From: Streptomyces aurantiacus | GTDB lineage: Bacteria; Actinomycetota; Actinomycetes; Streptomycetales; Streptomycetaceae | Length of the DNA: 64,000 bases | NCBI RefSeq assembly: GCF_027107535.1 | Contig: NZ_CP114283.1 | Location: 8,556,001 to 8,620,000 of the forward strand | Reading direction: 5' to 3' | Shown: positions 40,749 to 52,005 of the stretch, in pieces | How the letters are laid out: each line of letters starts with the position of its first letter | How positions within the stretch are numbered: position 1 is the stretch's first letter | Notes under the pieces: model-generated | Database searches by the model: none | Told to the model about the DNA's origin: nothing | The model's input: the letters and a program-made list of their open reading frames with translations, nothing else | Program-made: the position numbers and the translations under genes

Positions 40749-41683
40749 CAGTTGGCCACCGCCAGGCCGTACATCGTGAGCCATGCCACGCCGATGACGG
40801 CGAGCGCGCGGTCGCGCAGGATCACGTCCTCCGGTTCACCGGCGGTGCCCCGGTCGGCGAAGACCGCGTACCGCAGGACGGCGAGGATGAAGGCGATCAT
40901 CGACAACTGTCTCCAGGGCAGCACGCTGGTGTGCGGCACACCGCCCTCTTCCAGGGCCCACAGGCAGTAGCCGAGGACGGCGACCGAGGCGGCGAGCTGC
41001 CAGACGAAGCGCAGGTAGCCGGTGGTGTACTCGGTGAGCAACGCGCGCGTGGCGCCCGCTTTGCCGGCCATCTGGACGGCTTCCGAGTAGCGCTTGGCGG
41101 ACACCATGAAGAGGGCGCCGAAGCCGGTCGTGATGAGGAACCAGCGGGACAGCGGGATGTCGAGCGCGACCCCTCCGATCATGGCCCGCATCAGGAATCC
41201 GGTGGTCACCACGGCGAGATCGACGACCAGGACGTGCTTGAGGCTGAGGCAGTACGCGAACTGCAGGCCCAGGTAGGCGGTCAGCAGCGCCGAGGTCACC
41301 GGCGAGCACAGGAAGGCGGCCGCGGTCGGGGCGACGAGGGCGAGCACGATGCCCACGCAGTAGGCGACCGGTACGGGCACCTGCCCGGCGGCGACCGGCC
41401 GGTGGCGCTTGACCGGGTGGGCGCGGTCGGCGTCGGCGTCCCGCGCGTCGTTGACCAGGTAGACGCTCGCCGCACAGGCCGTGAACAGTACGAACACGAG
41501 CGCGACTTGAGTGAGGGCGTGCCGTGAGAAGAGTTCGCCCGCGGCGGCCGGGGCCGCGATCACGAGCACGTTCTTGACCCACTGTTTGGGCCGGGCGGTC
41601 CTGATCAGCCCCTTCAGGAGGCCACTTTTCCGCGGAGCGGTCTGTTTCCCGCGTGTCCTCTCCAGGAGGGCCGTCTCAGCCAT
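40745..41683 (-). CDS. Decaprenyl-phosphate phosphoribosyltransferase (UbiA family)
   Basis: 312 aa with about eight membrane helices. RTARPKQWVKNVLV precedes the first Asp-rich motif YLVNDARDADADRAHPVKRHRP, typical of the DPPR-synthase branch (Rv3806c type) rather than quinone prenyltransferases. TGFLMRAMIGGVALDIPLS and SKRYSEA are further family blocks. It should transfer 5-phosphoribose from PRPP to polyprenyl phosphate. The start overlaps the PAP2 gene by 8 bp. Together with PAP2, DprE1 and DprE2 it completes an arabinose-donor pathway. Confidence 0.9.
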   Translation of the reverse strand: MAETALLERTRGKQTAPRKSGLLKGLIRTARPKQWVKNVLVIAAPAAAGELFSRHALTQVALVFVLFTACAASVYLVNDARDADADRAHPVKRHRPVAAGQVPVPVAYCVGIVLALVAPTAAAFLCSPVTSALLTAYLGLQFAYCLSLKHVLVVDLAVVTTGFLMRAMIGGVALDIPLSRWFLITTGFGALFMVSAKRYSEAVQMAGKAGATRALLTEYTTGYLRFVWQLAASVAVLGYCLWALEEGGVPHTSVLPWRQLSMIAFILAVLRYAVFADRGTAGEPEDVILRDRALAVIGVAWLTMYGLAVANW

Positions 41684-42197
41684 GGTCGCGGCCCCTTGTC
41701 ATCCAGCGGGCGCCGAGCCGGGCCGTCACCGCGCCGAGGGCGGCGCCCGCCGCCACGTCCGACGGGTAGTGGACGCCGACGACGAGCCGCGACACGCACA
41801 TCGCGGCGGCCAGTGGGGGCACCGCGCGGGCGCCGAGCGCTCCGAAGGCCACGGCGGCCGCGGCGGCGGAGCTGGCGTGCGCGCTGGGGAAGGAGTGCCG
41901 GCCCGCGGTGCGGACCAGCGGCTCGACGTGTTGGGGGCGCGGGCGGCGTACGAGTCGTTTGACGCCCATGCCGGCGAGGTGCGCGCCCGCGGTCAGGGCC
42001 GTGCCGCGCAGCCAGGCGCTTCGCCGCTCCCGGTCCACGGCGGCTCCCGCGAGGCCCGCCGCGAGCCACAGCGCACCGTGCTCGCCGGCCAGTGACAGGA
42101 CCCGCGCGGCGGCGGCGACGCTGGGGACGGCGGCGCGGGCGTGGAGGGCCGAGAGGATCCGGTGGTCCAGGTCAGGGAGCTCGTCGTGGTGATCCAT
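41676..42197 (-). CDS. PAP2-family phosphatase (DPPR phosphatase candidate)
   Basis: 173 aa. The three phosphatase motifs are complete: KRLVRRPRP, SFPSAHASS and SRLVVGVHYPSD, set among membrane helices. The mycobacterial counterpart at the same position beside DPPR synthase (Rv3807c) is proposed to remove the 5-phosphate from decaprenyl-phosphoryl-5-phosphoribose. It starts at ATG 42197 and overlaps the UbiA gene by 8 bp. It is divergent from dprE1 across a 132-bp promoter region. Confidence 0.88.
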   Translation of the reverse strand: MDHHDELPDLDHRILSALHARAAVPSVAAAARVLSLAGEHGALWLAAGLAGAAVDRERRSAWLRGTALTAGAHLAGMGVKRLVRRPRPQHVEPLVRTAGRHSFPSAHASSAAAAAVAFGALGARAVPPLAAAMCVSRLVVGVHYPSDVAAGAALGAVTARLGARWMTRGRDHG

Positions 42198-42286
42198 GGG
42201 GACTCACTGTTCACGTCAACACCGCTGGAACTCCGGCAATATTGAGCGACATCCCATTAATCACCCATTTCGGGGAGAGAAGTGAT

Positions 42287-42322
42287 GTTAGGGAACTAAC
42301 AGTCCCTTTTGGTCGATACGGT
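42287..42322 (+). promoter_or_regulatory. Putative dprE1 promoter with inverted repeat
   Basis: An inverted repeat GTTAG-GGAA-CTAAC (42287-42300) covers the expected -35 region. A -10-like TACGGT (42317-42322) ends 7 nt before ATG 42330, which would give a leaderless mRNA. The region between 42198 and 42329 must also drive the leftward PAP2-UbiA run. Confidence 0.45.
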
Positions 42323-42329
42323 CACTTGC

Positions 42330-43685
42330 ATGCCTACCGACACGGTTTCCGTCACGGGGTGGGGCCGCACCGCACCCACCGCCGCCCGCCTGGTGCGCCC
42401 CCGTACGTACGAGGAGGTCGTGGCGGCCGTGCGGGGATGCGGAACCCGCGGGGGCATCGCCCGGGGGCTGGGACGGGCGTACGGGGACGCGGCACAGAAC
42501 GCGGGCGGGGCCGTGCTCGACATGACGGCCCTGGACCGCGTCCACGCGATCGACGCGGACGGCGGGACCGTGCTGTGCGACGCCGGTGTCTCGCTGCACC
42601 GCCTGATGGAAGTCCTGCTGCCGCTGGGCTGGTTCGTGCCGGTGACCCCGGGGACCCGCTATGTGACGGTCGGCGGGGCGATCGGCGCGGACATCCACGG
42701 CAAGAACCACCACGTGGCCGGTTCCTTCGCCCGGCACGTCCTGTCCTTCGAGCTGCTGACCGCGGACGGCGAGATCCGTACGGTGAGCCCCGGTACCCCG
42801 CTGTTCGACGCCACGGCCGGTGGCATGGGCCTGACCGGTGTCATCCTCACGGCCACCGTCCGACTGCATCCGGTCGAGACGTCGTTGATGTCCGTCGACA
42901 CGGAACGGGCCACGGACCTGGACGACTTGATGGCCCGCCTCACGGCCTCCGACCACCGCTACCGCTACTCGGTCGCCTGGATCGATCTGCTGGCCCGTGG
43001 CGCGGCCGTGGGACGCTCGGTGCTGACCCGGGGCGACCACGCCCCCCTGGAGGCGCTGCCCGACGCCGCACGCGCGCGTAGAGCCCCGCTGGAGTTCCGT
43101 CCGGGGCGCCTTCCCGCGGCCCCCTCCTTCGTCCCCGAGGGCCTGCTCGGCCGTACGGCGGTCGGTCTCTTCAACGAACTCTGGTACCGCAGGGCGCCCC
43201 GCGCGCGCGGCGGTGAACTGCAGCGGATGTCCACCTTCTTCCACCCGCTCGACGGCGTGCCGCACTGGAACCGGATCTATGGGCGCGGCGGTTTCGTGCA
43301 GTACCAGTTCGTCGTCGGACACGGCGGGGAGGAGGCCCTGCGCCGGATCGTGCACCGCATCTCGCAGCGCCGCTGCCCCTCCTTCCTCGCCGTCCTGAAG
43401 CGGTTCGGTGCGGGCGACCCCGGCTGGCTGTCCTTCCCGATGCCCGGCTGGACCCTCGCGCTGGACATCCCCGCGAACCTGCCGGGGCTCGGCGGCTTCC
43501 TCGACGAGCTGGACGAGGAGGTGGCCGCGGCCGACGGGCGTGTCTACCTCGCCAAGGACTCCCGGCTGCGGCCGGAACTGCTCGCGGCGATGTATCCGCG
43601 GCTCGACGCGTTCCGGGCGCTGCGCGCGGAGTTGGACCCGCGGTCCGTCTTCACCTCCGACCTGTCCCGGCGCCTCGGGCTCTGA
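42330..43685 (+). CDS. dprE1: Decaprenylphosphoryl-beta-D-ribose 2'-oxidase (DprE1)
   Basis: 451 aa. FAD-binding oxidase of the vanillyl-alcohol oxidase type: ARGLGRAYGDAAQNAGGAVLD, VTPGTRYVTVGGAIGADIHGKNHHVAGSF and the C-terminal YLAKDSRLRPELLAAMYPR. It should oxidise the 2'-hydroxyl of polyprenyl-phosphoryl-ribose to the keto form. Around the position of Mycobacterium tuberculosis Cys387 (PGWNVCVD) this protein reads PGWTLALD, with alanine instead of cysteine. ATG 42330 is chosen over an upstream TTG because homology begins there. DprE2 follows after 54 bp. Confidence 0.93.
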   Translation: MPTDTVSVTGWGRTAPTAARLVRPRTYEEVVAAVRGCGTRGGIARGLGRAYGDAAQNAGGAVLDMTALDRVHAIDADGGTVLCDAGVSLHRLMEVLLPLGWFVPVTPGTRYVTVGGAIGADIHGKNHHVAGSFARHVLSFELLTADGEIRTVSPGTPLFDATAGGMGLTGVILTATVRLHPVETSLMSVDTERATDLDDLMARLTASDHRYRYSVAWIDLLARGAAVGRSVLTRGDHAPLEALPDAARARRAPLEFRPGRLPAAPSFVPEGLLGRTAVGLFNELWYRRAPRARGGELQRMSTFFHPLDGVPHWNRIYGRGGFVQYQFVVGHGGEEALRRIVHRISQRRCPSFLAVLKRFGAGDPGWLSFPMPGWTLALDIPANLPGLGGFLDELDEEVAAADGRVYLAKDSRLRPELLAAMYPRLDAFRALRAELDPRSVFTSDLSRRLGL

Positions 43686-43739
43686 CCTGAGCCGCCCCGC
43701 CTGCCCGGTTCTCCCACCCTCTCCCCAGGAGTTCGCTTC

Positions 43740-44495
43740 ATGAAGGACGCTTTCGGCCTCCCCCAGTCCCTGCTCGTCCTCGGCGGCACCTCCGAGATCG
43801 CGCTCGCCACGGCGCGGCGGCTGATCGCCCGCCGTACCCGCACGGTGTGGCTCGCGGGCCGCCCCTCGCCCGGCTTGGAGGCGGCCGCCGCCGGGCTGCG
43901 CGAGCTCGGCGCGGACGTGCGTACCGTCGACTTCGACGCGCTCGATCCCGACGCCCACGAGCCGGCTCTCGGCAAGGTCTTCGCGGAGGGCGACATCGAC
44001 ATGGTCCTGCTCGCGTTCGGTGTCCTCGGCGACCAGTCGCGCGACGAGAACGAGCCCGGCGCCGCCGTGCGGGTCGCACAGACGAACTACACGGGCGCCG
44101 TGTCGTCGGGGCTGGTGTGCGCGCGGGCGCTCCAGGAGCAGGGGCACGGCTCCCTGGTGGTGCTCTCGTCGGTGGCGGGCGAGCGGGCCCGCCGCGCCAA
44201 CTTCATCTACGGGTCCAGCAAGGCGGGCCTCGACGCCTTCGCCCAGGGGCTGGGGGACGCGCTGCACGGCACGGGCGTCCACGTGATGGTCGTGCGTCCC
44301 GGGTTCGTCCGCTCGAAGATGACGGAGGGGCTGGCGGAGGCCCCGCTCGCGACGACTCCCGAGGCGGTGGCCACGGCCATCGAGACGGGCCTGCGCCGAC
44401 GCTCCGAGACGGTGTGGGTGCCGGGGGTGCTGCGGGTGGTCATGTCGGCGCTGCGGCACGTACCGCGGGGGGTCTTCCGCCGCCTGCCCGTCTGA
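43740..44495 (+). CDS. dprE2: Decaprenylphosphoryl-2-keto-ribose reductase (DprE2, SDR family)
   Basis: 251 aa. The cofactor motif LVLGGTSEIALATARRLIARR is at residues about 11-31. VVLSSVAGERARRANFIYGSSKAGLDAF contains catalytic Ser, Tyr and Lys (YxxSK). It should reduce the DprE1 product with NADH, completing epimerisation to polyprenyl-phosphoryl-arabinose. AGGAG lies about 9 nt before ATG 43740. It is co-directional with dprE1, and a hairpin follows after 116 bp. Confidence 0.92.
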   Translation: MKDAFGLPQSLLVLGGTSEIALATARRLIARRTRTVWLAGRPSPGLEAAAAGLRELGADVRTVDFDALDPDAHEPALGKVFAEGDIDMVLLAFGVLGDQSRDENEPGAAVRVAQTNYTGAVSSGLVCARALQEQGHGSLVVLSSVAGERARRANFIYGSSKAGLDAFAQGLGDALHGTGVHVMVVRPGFVRSKMTEGLAEAPLATTPEAVATAIETGLRRRSETVWVPGVLRVVMSALRHVPRGVFRRLPV

Positions 44496-44611
44496 GGGCC
44501 CGGGGGCGCCGCGCCTTCAGGAGGGCAGGAGAGCGGGGATCCGTGCGAGCGGCCACCGGCGGCCCGGTCCATGTGCACCGGACTCCAGGTCCCCGGCCCC
44601 GGGACCGCGGC

Positions 44612-44635
44612 GACCGCCCGGCCCTGCGGGCGGTC
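44612..44635. terminator. Hairpin between dprE2 and the convergent RNA ligase-like gene
   Basis: GACCGCCCG/CGGGCGGTC (44612-44620 with 44627-44635) has a 6-nt loop. It lies 3 bp beyond the stop of the leftward gene at 44639 and 116 bp after dprE2, so it can serve either direction. Confidence 0.6.
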
Positions 44636-44638
44636 CGG

Positions 44639-45217
44639 TCAGCGGGCCGGGAGCGGGCCCCGCTCCACGTGCGACGCCTGCGGCGGCACGATGGCGCCCC
44701 CGAAGACGTAGTCGCGCAGCCTGCGCCACACCCCGTCGGACCCCTGCTCGTAGAGGGCGAAGCCCGTGCACGGCCACTGGGCCTCGTACTCCGCGAGCTC
44801 CTCGAAGGCGCGGTCCATCGCCTCGTCGGCGATGCCGTGCGCCACCGTGACGTGGGGGTGGTACGGGAACTGCAGCTCGCGCGCCACGGGCCCGGAGGCG
44901 TCCCGGACCTGCTTCTGCAGCCAGGTGCAGGCCTCGGCACCCTCGACCACCTGCACGAACACGACGGGTGACAGCGGACGGAACGTCCCCGTCCCGTTCA
45001 GCCGCATCGAGAAGGGGCGGCCGGCGGCCGCGACCTCGACGAGATGCGCCTCGATCGCGGGCAGCGCCGACCGGTCGACCTCGGTCGGCGGCAGCAGCGT
45101 GACGTGGGTGGGAATGCCGGAAGCCGCGGGGTCGCCGAAGCCCTCGCGCCGCTGCTGGAGCAGGCTGCCGTGTGGCTCCGGGACCGCGATCGACACACCG
45201 ATCGTTACGGTCCCCAC
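44639..45217 (-). CDS. 2'-5' RNA ligase/cyclic phosphodiesterase-like protein
   Basis: 192 aa from GTG 45217, preceded by AGGAG. It has the two HxTx motifs of the 2H phosphoesterase superfamily: PTHVTLLPPT (residues about 35-44) and HPHVTVAHGI (about 123-132). Family members cleave or ligate 2'-5' or 2',3'-cyclic phosphates in RNA or nucleotides. The C-terminus is YVFGGAIVPPQASHVERG. It is monocistronic and lies between dprE2 and trpS. Confidence 0.85.
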   Translation of the reverse strand: MGTVTIGVSIAVPEPHGSLLQQRREGFGDPAASGIPTHVTLLPPTEVDRSALPAIEAHLVEVAAAGRPFSMRLNGTGTFRPLSPVVFVQVVEGAEACTWLQKQVRDASGPVARELQFPYHPHVTVAHGIADEAMDRAFEELAEYEAQWPCTGFALYEQGSDGVWRRLRDYVFGGAIVPPQASHVERGPLPAR

Positions 45218-45385
45218 GTCGTCTCCTGTCGTTGTGTCGGTGTTCCGTCGTGCTGTTGTCCCCGGCGCACAGAGGCTGGCGCCGGTCCGGCTATCGACTG
45301 TACGGCGGTGCGGCCCCGTACAGGATGTCGTGCCGGTGTTGTCCTGGTCTCGTCCGGCCGCCGTACGGGGTTCCCTTACCACCGG

Positions 45386-47211
<1,826 letters not shown>

Positions 47212-47219
<8 letters not shown>

Positions 47220-48144
47220 CGCACACGGACCGCACGAACCGGACCAGGGGCGGGGCACGCGGTCCTCCGGTGGTGGAGGCGACCGCGGTCGGACCGGTCG
47301 TGAGCGGGGAGACGGACCGGGCCGTGAGCGGAGCTCGCGGTTGCCCGAGGAGCTGCGGGCGCTCGGGCGTTCGCTGGACAGGCCCGGGGCGGCCGGCGGC
47401 GAGTCGATGGTCGAGCAGGTCCTGGAGCGGATACTCGCCGAGCGGGTGCCGGTCCCGGTGGCCGAGCCGCCCGGACTCGCGGAGCGGCTGAGGGCGGTGC
47501 GCCGCTGGACACGGGCGCGCGGGCGCGCGCTCACCACGGGCCTGTGCGCCCTGCTGGCGGTCCTCCTGCTCACGCCTCCGGTGCGGGCGGCGGTCGTCGA
47601 CTGGTTCGACTTCGGCGGGGTCGAGGTGCGGTACGACCCGTCGGCGACCCCTTCGCACGGCGCCGAGGTGCCCGGCTGCGGCGGACCCGCCCTCACGCTG
47701 GAGGAGGCCGGCCGGCGAGCGGGCTTCGCACCCCTCGTACCCCCTGGCCTGGGGACACCGGAGGCGGTGACGGTGACCCGCGAGCCGAAGGAACGGTTCC
47801 TGATCAGTCTGTGCTGGCGCGAGCGGGGGCGGACGGTCCGGCTGGACGAGTTCCCGGCGATGCTCAGTCCCGGCTTCACCAAGCTCGTGGAGGAACAGCC
47901 GGAGTACGTGCCGCTGGGCACCGACGCGGACCTCGTCGAGCGGACCGCGCTGTGGTTCCCCGCCCCTCACCTCCTGCGCCTCTGGCTGGTGGACAGGGAC
48001 GGCGAGTTCACCCGCACCGAGCGGACAGCGGGACCCACCCTGTTGTGGACGCACGGCGGCGACATGACGCTCAGGCTGGAGGGCGTGGAATCGAAGTCCC
48101 TGGCGGTGGGCATCGCGAAGTCACTGGGCGCGTCCGCCTCCTGA
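47212..48144 (+). CDS. Membrane protein coupled to the ECF sigma factor (candidate anti-sigma factor)
   Basis: 310 aa from ATG 47212, which has a near-perfect AGGAGGTGA ribosome site; GTG 47203 is less likely. The N-terminal 100 residues are cytoplasmic, Gly/Arg-rich, then helical (ESMVEQVLERILAERVPVPVAEPPGLAERLRAVRR). One membrane helix follows (LTTGLCALLAVLLLTPPVRAAVVDWF), then an extracytoplasmic domain of about 180 residues containing LTLEEAGRRAGFAPLVPPGLG and a repeated beta-rich pattern. The overlap with the sigma gene and the topology suggest anti-sigma function. No HxxxCxxC zinc motif is present. Confidence 0.7.
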
Positions 48145-48154
48145 CGGACGCGCC
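48127..48154 (+). terminator. Hairpin across the stop codon of the anti-sigma candidate
   Basis: GGCGCGTCCG/CGGACGCGCC (48127-48136 with 48145-48154) forms a perfect 10-bp stem whose 8-nt loop contains the TGA stop. It may end the sigma/anti-sigma transcript or reduce read-through into the next gene. Confidence 0.6.
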
Positions 48155-48420
48155 GCGGACCCTCCGGCTCCGGGGTGGGATCCGGTGCGGGCCTGCCGGT
48201 CGGGCGGTGGGGGTGCTTCGGCCGGTGGCAGTGCCTCGGGCTGTTGAAGGGCTTCCCTGCTAGCGAGGGCGGCCGCACCTCTGTCCGACGGTTCTCGGCT
48301 GCTTTGACGGCCGGAATACTTCGTCGGCGCCGGTTGGGAACCCCGGCGGGTCGAGCGGTGTACCAGAAGTGACACGCAGGTGCGGGCGGCCTCATCGGGG
48401 GCCGGTTGGGGGTGGGCTGG

Positions 48421-49161
48421 ATGCGAAGTGTCCGAGCACTGGTGAAGGGGGGCCGGGGATGGGCGACGGTCTCGGGATGGGTACTGGGATTCGGCTTGGT
48501 GGTGTCGAGCGCCACGACCGCCACGGCCGGCGGCCCGACGAGTGTGCTGGTGGTCTCGCCGGAGAGCGGGCTGAGCACGGCGCTCTACACCACGAGTGAG
48601 GAGTACAGGGAGTTGGAGCGGCTCCTCGGCCAGCCGGGCAGGGGCACCAGTGAAGAGCCGCCGGGCCTGGGCGTGGGCAGCAGTCAGCAGATCAATGTCA
48701 CCTGGATGCTCCACGACGTGTCGCCGTGGCGGGTCGACCGCGTCTATCCGGACACGCGTGGCGGCAAGAAGGTCTGGATACACACAGCGGCCAACGTCCA
48801 TAAGTCGATGAACGGCTACTGGCACACGGCAGAGCAACCAGCCGCGATCCGCGCGCTGCTGAAGAAGATCGGCGTGCTGGGCAAACCGTCCGGGAAGGGC
48901 GTCGGGGACGCCTATCCGGCTCCCTGGGCATCGGAGGACGCCTCGGCGGCACCTGCCCCCGCGTCCACGGAGCAGTCCCGCACAGCCGTCGCCGCGACGG
49001 CGGACGACACCGACTGGTGGTGGGCGATACCGGGGTTGGTGACGGGAGCTGTGCTTGGCCTGGGGCTGCGGCCGTTCGTCGGACGATGGCCGGGCGTGCG
49101 GCGGCTGAGCCAGTGGAGGGAGCGGGAGACGGGGCCCCGCCAGGAGCTGAGAGATGTCTGA
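48421..49161 (+). CDS. Secreted, C-terminally anchored hypothetical protein
   Basis: 246 aa from ATG 48421, with GGGGGTGGG upstream. A signal peptide (WATVSGWVLGFGLVVSSATTATA) is followed by an extracytoplasmic domain with SVLVVSPESGLSTALYTTSEEYRELERLLG and INVTWMLHDVSPWRVDRVYPD…VWIHT. An Ala/Thr/Pro linker leads to a C-terminal helix (WWWAIPGLVTGAVLGLGL) and a basic tail. It lies 276 bp downstream of the ECF pair in the same direction and is probably a surface component or target of that system. I do not recognise the domain. Confidence 0.7.
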   Translation: MRSVRALVKGGRGWATVSGWVLGFGLVVSSATTATAGGPTSVLVVSPESGLSTALYTTSEEYRELERLLGQPGRGTSEEPPGLGVGSSQQINVTWMLHDVSPWRVDRVYPDTRGGKKVWIHTAANVHKSMNGYWHTAEQPAAIRALLKKIGVLGKPSGKGVGDAYPAPWASEDASAAPAPASTEQSRTAVAATADDTDWWWAIPGLVTGAVLGLGLRPFVGRWPGVRRLSQWRERETGPRQELRDV

Positions 49162-49179
49162 CGGGGCCGGGCTGCGGCC

Positions 49180-50625
49180 TCAGCCGAGGTCGATCTCCGG
49201 GTAGAGCGGGAAGCCGGTGAGGAGATCGGTGGCACGGTGGGAGATCTCGTCCGCGATCTTCGGGTCCAGGACGTGCTGGGCCTTGGAGGGGGCGCCCTTC
49301 GCCGTGGTGCCCGCTTCCGTGGTGGCGAGGACTCGGTCGATCAGGCCGGCGATCTCGTCCATCTCGGTGGCGCCGAGGCCCCGGGTGGTCAGCGCGGGCG
49401 TGCCGATGCGGATGCCCGAGGTGTACCAGGCGCCGTTGGGGTCGGCGGGGATGGCGTTGCGGTTGGTGACGATGCCCGACTCGAGCAGGGCGGACTCGGC
49501 CTGACGACCGGTGAGGCCGTAGGAGGAGGCGACGTCGATGAGGTTGAGGTGGTTGTCGGTGCCGCCGGTGATCAGCTTGGCGCCGCGCCGCATCAGGCCC
49601 TCGGCGAGAGCGCGGGCGTTGTCGACGACGGCCTGGGCGTACTCGCGGAACTCGGGGCGGCGGGCCTCGGCGAGCGCGACGGCCTTGGCTGCCATGACGT
49701 GCGGAAGGGGGCCGCCGAGGACCATCGGGCAGCCGCGGTCGACCTGGTCGGCGAGCGAGGAGTCACACAGGACCATGCCGCCGCGCGGGCCACGCAGCGA
49801 CTTGTGGGTGGTCGTGGTGACGATCTGGGCGTGCGGGACCGGGTCGAAGTCACCGGTGAGGACCTTGCCGGCGACGAGACCGGCGAAGTGGGCCATGTCG
49901 ACCATGAGTGTGGCGCCGACCTCGTCGGCGATCTCCCGCATGATCCGGAAGTTCACGAGACGGGGGTAGGCGGAGTAGCCGGCGACGATGATCAGTGGCT
50001 TGAACTCGCGGGCGGAGGCGCGCAGGGCCTCGTAGTCGATGAGGCCGGTCGCGGGGTCGGTGCCGTAGGAGCGCTGGTCGAACATCTTGCCGGAGATGTT
50101 CGGGCGGAAGCCGTGGGTGAGGTGGCCGCCGGCGTCCAGGGACATGCCGAGCATGCGCTGGTTGCCGAAGGCGCGGCGCAGTTCGGCCCAGTCGGCCTCG
50201 GAGAGGTCGTTGACGTTGCGGACGCCGGCGTTCTGGAGGGCGGGAGCCTCGACACGCTGGGCGAGTACGGCCCAGAAGGCGACGAGGTTGGCGTCGATGC
50301 CGGAGTGCGGCTGGGCGTAGGCGTGCTCGGCGCCGAAGAGCTCGCGGGCGTGCTCGGCGGCGAGGGCCTCGACGGTGTCGACGTTGCGGCAGCCGGCGTA
50401 GAAGCGGCGGCCGACGGTGCCTTCGGCGTACTTGTCGCTGAACCAGTTGCCCATCGCCAGCAGGGTGGCCGGGGAGGCGTAGTTCTCGGAGGCGATCAGC
50501 TTGAGCATCTCGCGCTGGTCGGCGACTTCCTGCCCGATGGCGTCGGCGACCCGGGGCTCGACGGCGCGGATCACTTCGAGGGCGCTGCGGAAGGCGGTGG
50601 ATTCGGTGGAAAGGGGCTCGGGCAT
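49180..50625 (-). CDS. glyA: Serine hydroxymethyltransferase
   Basis: 481 aa, longer than the usual 415-435. The core has [45 protein letters not shown] and the PLP lysine motif [14 protein letters not shown]. Extra length lies in an insertion around residues 130-175 ([21 protein letters not shown]…) seen in one actinomycete GlyA group. It interconverts serine and glycine with tetrahydrofolate, supplying one-carbon units. ATG 50625 has GGAGG 5 nt upstream. Its 5' leader contains a ZTP riboswitch, linking expression to folate and purine status. Confidence 0.96.
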   Translation of the reverse strand: MPEPLSTESTAFRSALEVIRAVEPRVADAIGQEVADQREMLKLIASENYASPATLLAMGNWFSDKYAEGTVGRRFYAGCRNVDTVEALAAEHARELFGAEHAYAQPHSGIDANLVAFWAVLAQRVEAPALQNAGVRNVNDLSEADWAELRRAFGNQRMLGMSLDAGGHLTHGFRPNISGKMFDQRSYGTDPATGLIDYEALRASAREFKPLIIVAGYSAYPRLVNFRIMREIADEVGATLMVDMAHFAGLVAGKVLTGDFDPVPHAQIVTTTTHKSLRGPRGGMVLCDSSLADQVDRGCPMVLGGPLPHVMAAKAVALAEARRPEFREYAQAVVDNARALAEGLMRRGAKLITGGTDNHLNLIDVASSYGLTGRQAESALLESGIVTNRNAIPADPNGAWYTSGIRIGTPALTTRGLGATEMDEIAGLIDRVLATTEAGTTAKGAPSKAQHVLDPKIADEISHRATDLLTGFPLYPEIDLG

Positions 50626-50660
50626 GACGGCCTCCGGACGTGGCGTTCGGCGTTCACGGT

Positions 50661-50743
50661 TCGGCCCAGGCGCACGGCACACAGTTGCTGGGCCGCTCCC
50701 CGATGGTCGGTCCCATCCCAGCGCGCCAGTCACGGCCCGTGGA
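50661..50743 (-). ncRNA. ZTP (pfl motif) riboswitch upstream of glyA
   Basis: On the minus strand the leader reads GGGCCGTGACTGGCG, then a stem GCTGGG/CCCAGC enclosing GATGG/CCATC and the hallmark CGGGGAGCG. After a variable link comes CCGTGCGCCTGGGC, the pseudoknot-forming 3' block of the pfl motif. These conserved blocks, in this order, identify a ZTP/ZMP aptamer. A -10-like TACGCT (50751-50746) would start transcription almost at the aptamer. Such switches turn on one-carbon genes when the folate-stress signal ZTP rises. The 36 nt between aptamer and ATG, including the GGAGG ribosome site, would form the expression platform. Confidence 0.85.
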
Positions 50744-50751
50744 TCAGCGTA

Positions 50752-50990
50752 CCGGGCACACCCGGGAGACAGGTTCGGCCGTCCATCATGCGAGCGACGA
50801 CAGATGAAGACAGATAGGGCGTGTGAGGCCCTCGACGACCTCCTGCGAACCGCCGGGCCTCCGGGCCTGCCGGCCACCGGACCTCCGGGCTTCCGGCCGC
50901 CGGACCGCCGGGCCTCTAGGCCTCCCGGTCTCCGGGCCTGAAGAGCGAGTGACCCGGTCGGGCGGGAGGCTGCCCTGAACTTGCACCCCC
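50752..50990. other. Intergenic region with degenerate CCGGGCCT-type repeats
   Basis: No gene seen. From about 50848 to 50941 the sequence consists of imperfect 8-10 bp units such as CCGGGCCTC, CCGGACCTC and CCGGGCTTC, able to form several alternative hairpins. It separates the glyA promoter from the DMT-transporter promoter. Confidence 0.5.
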
Positions 50991-51002
50991 TACAGTCGCT
51001 TT

Positions 51003-51929
<927 letters not shown>

Positions 51930-52005
51930 TGGCGGAGCAGCAGCCTGGTCCGACCGTGCACAGGCTCGCCAGTCATCAGGCCCGTAGCCCCCTCGGTCCT
52001 TGGCT

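Noticed and set aside
42288..44459. 723-codon antisense frame opposite dprE1 and dprE2
   Set aside because: It spans two recognised genes and their spacer, shows no domain-like sequence, and is explained by codon bias.
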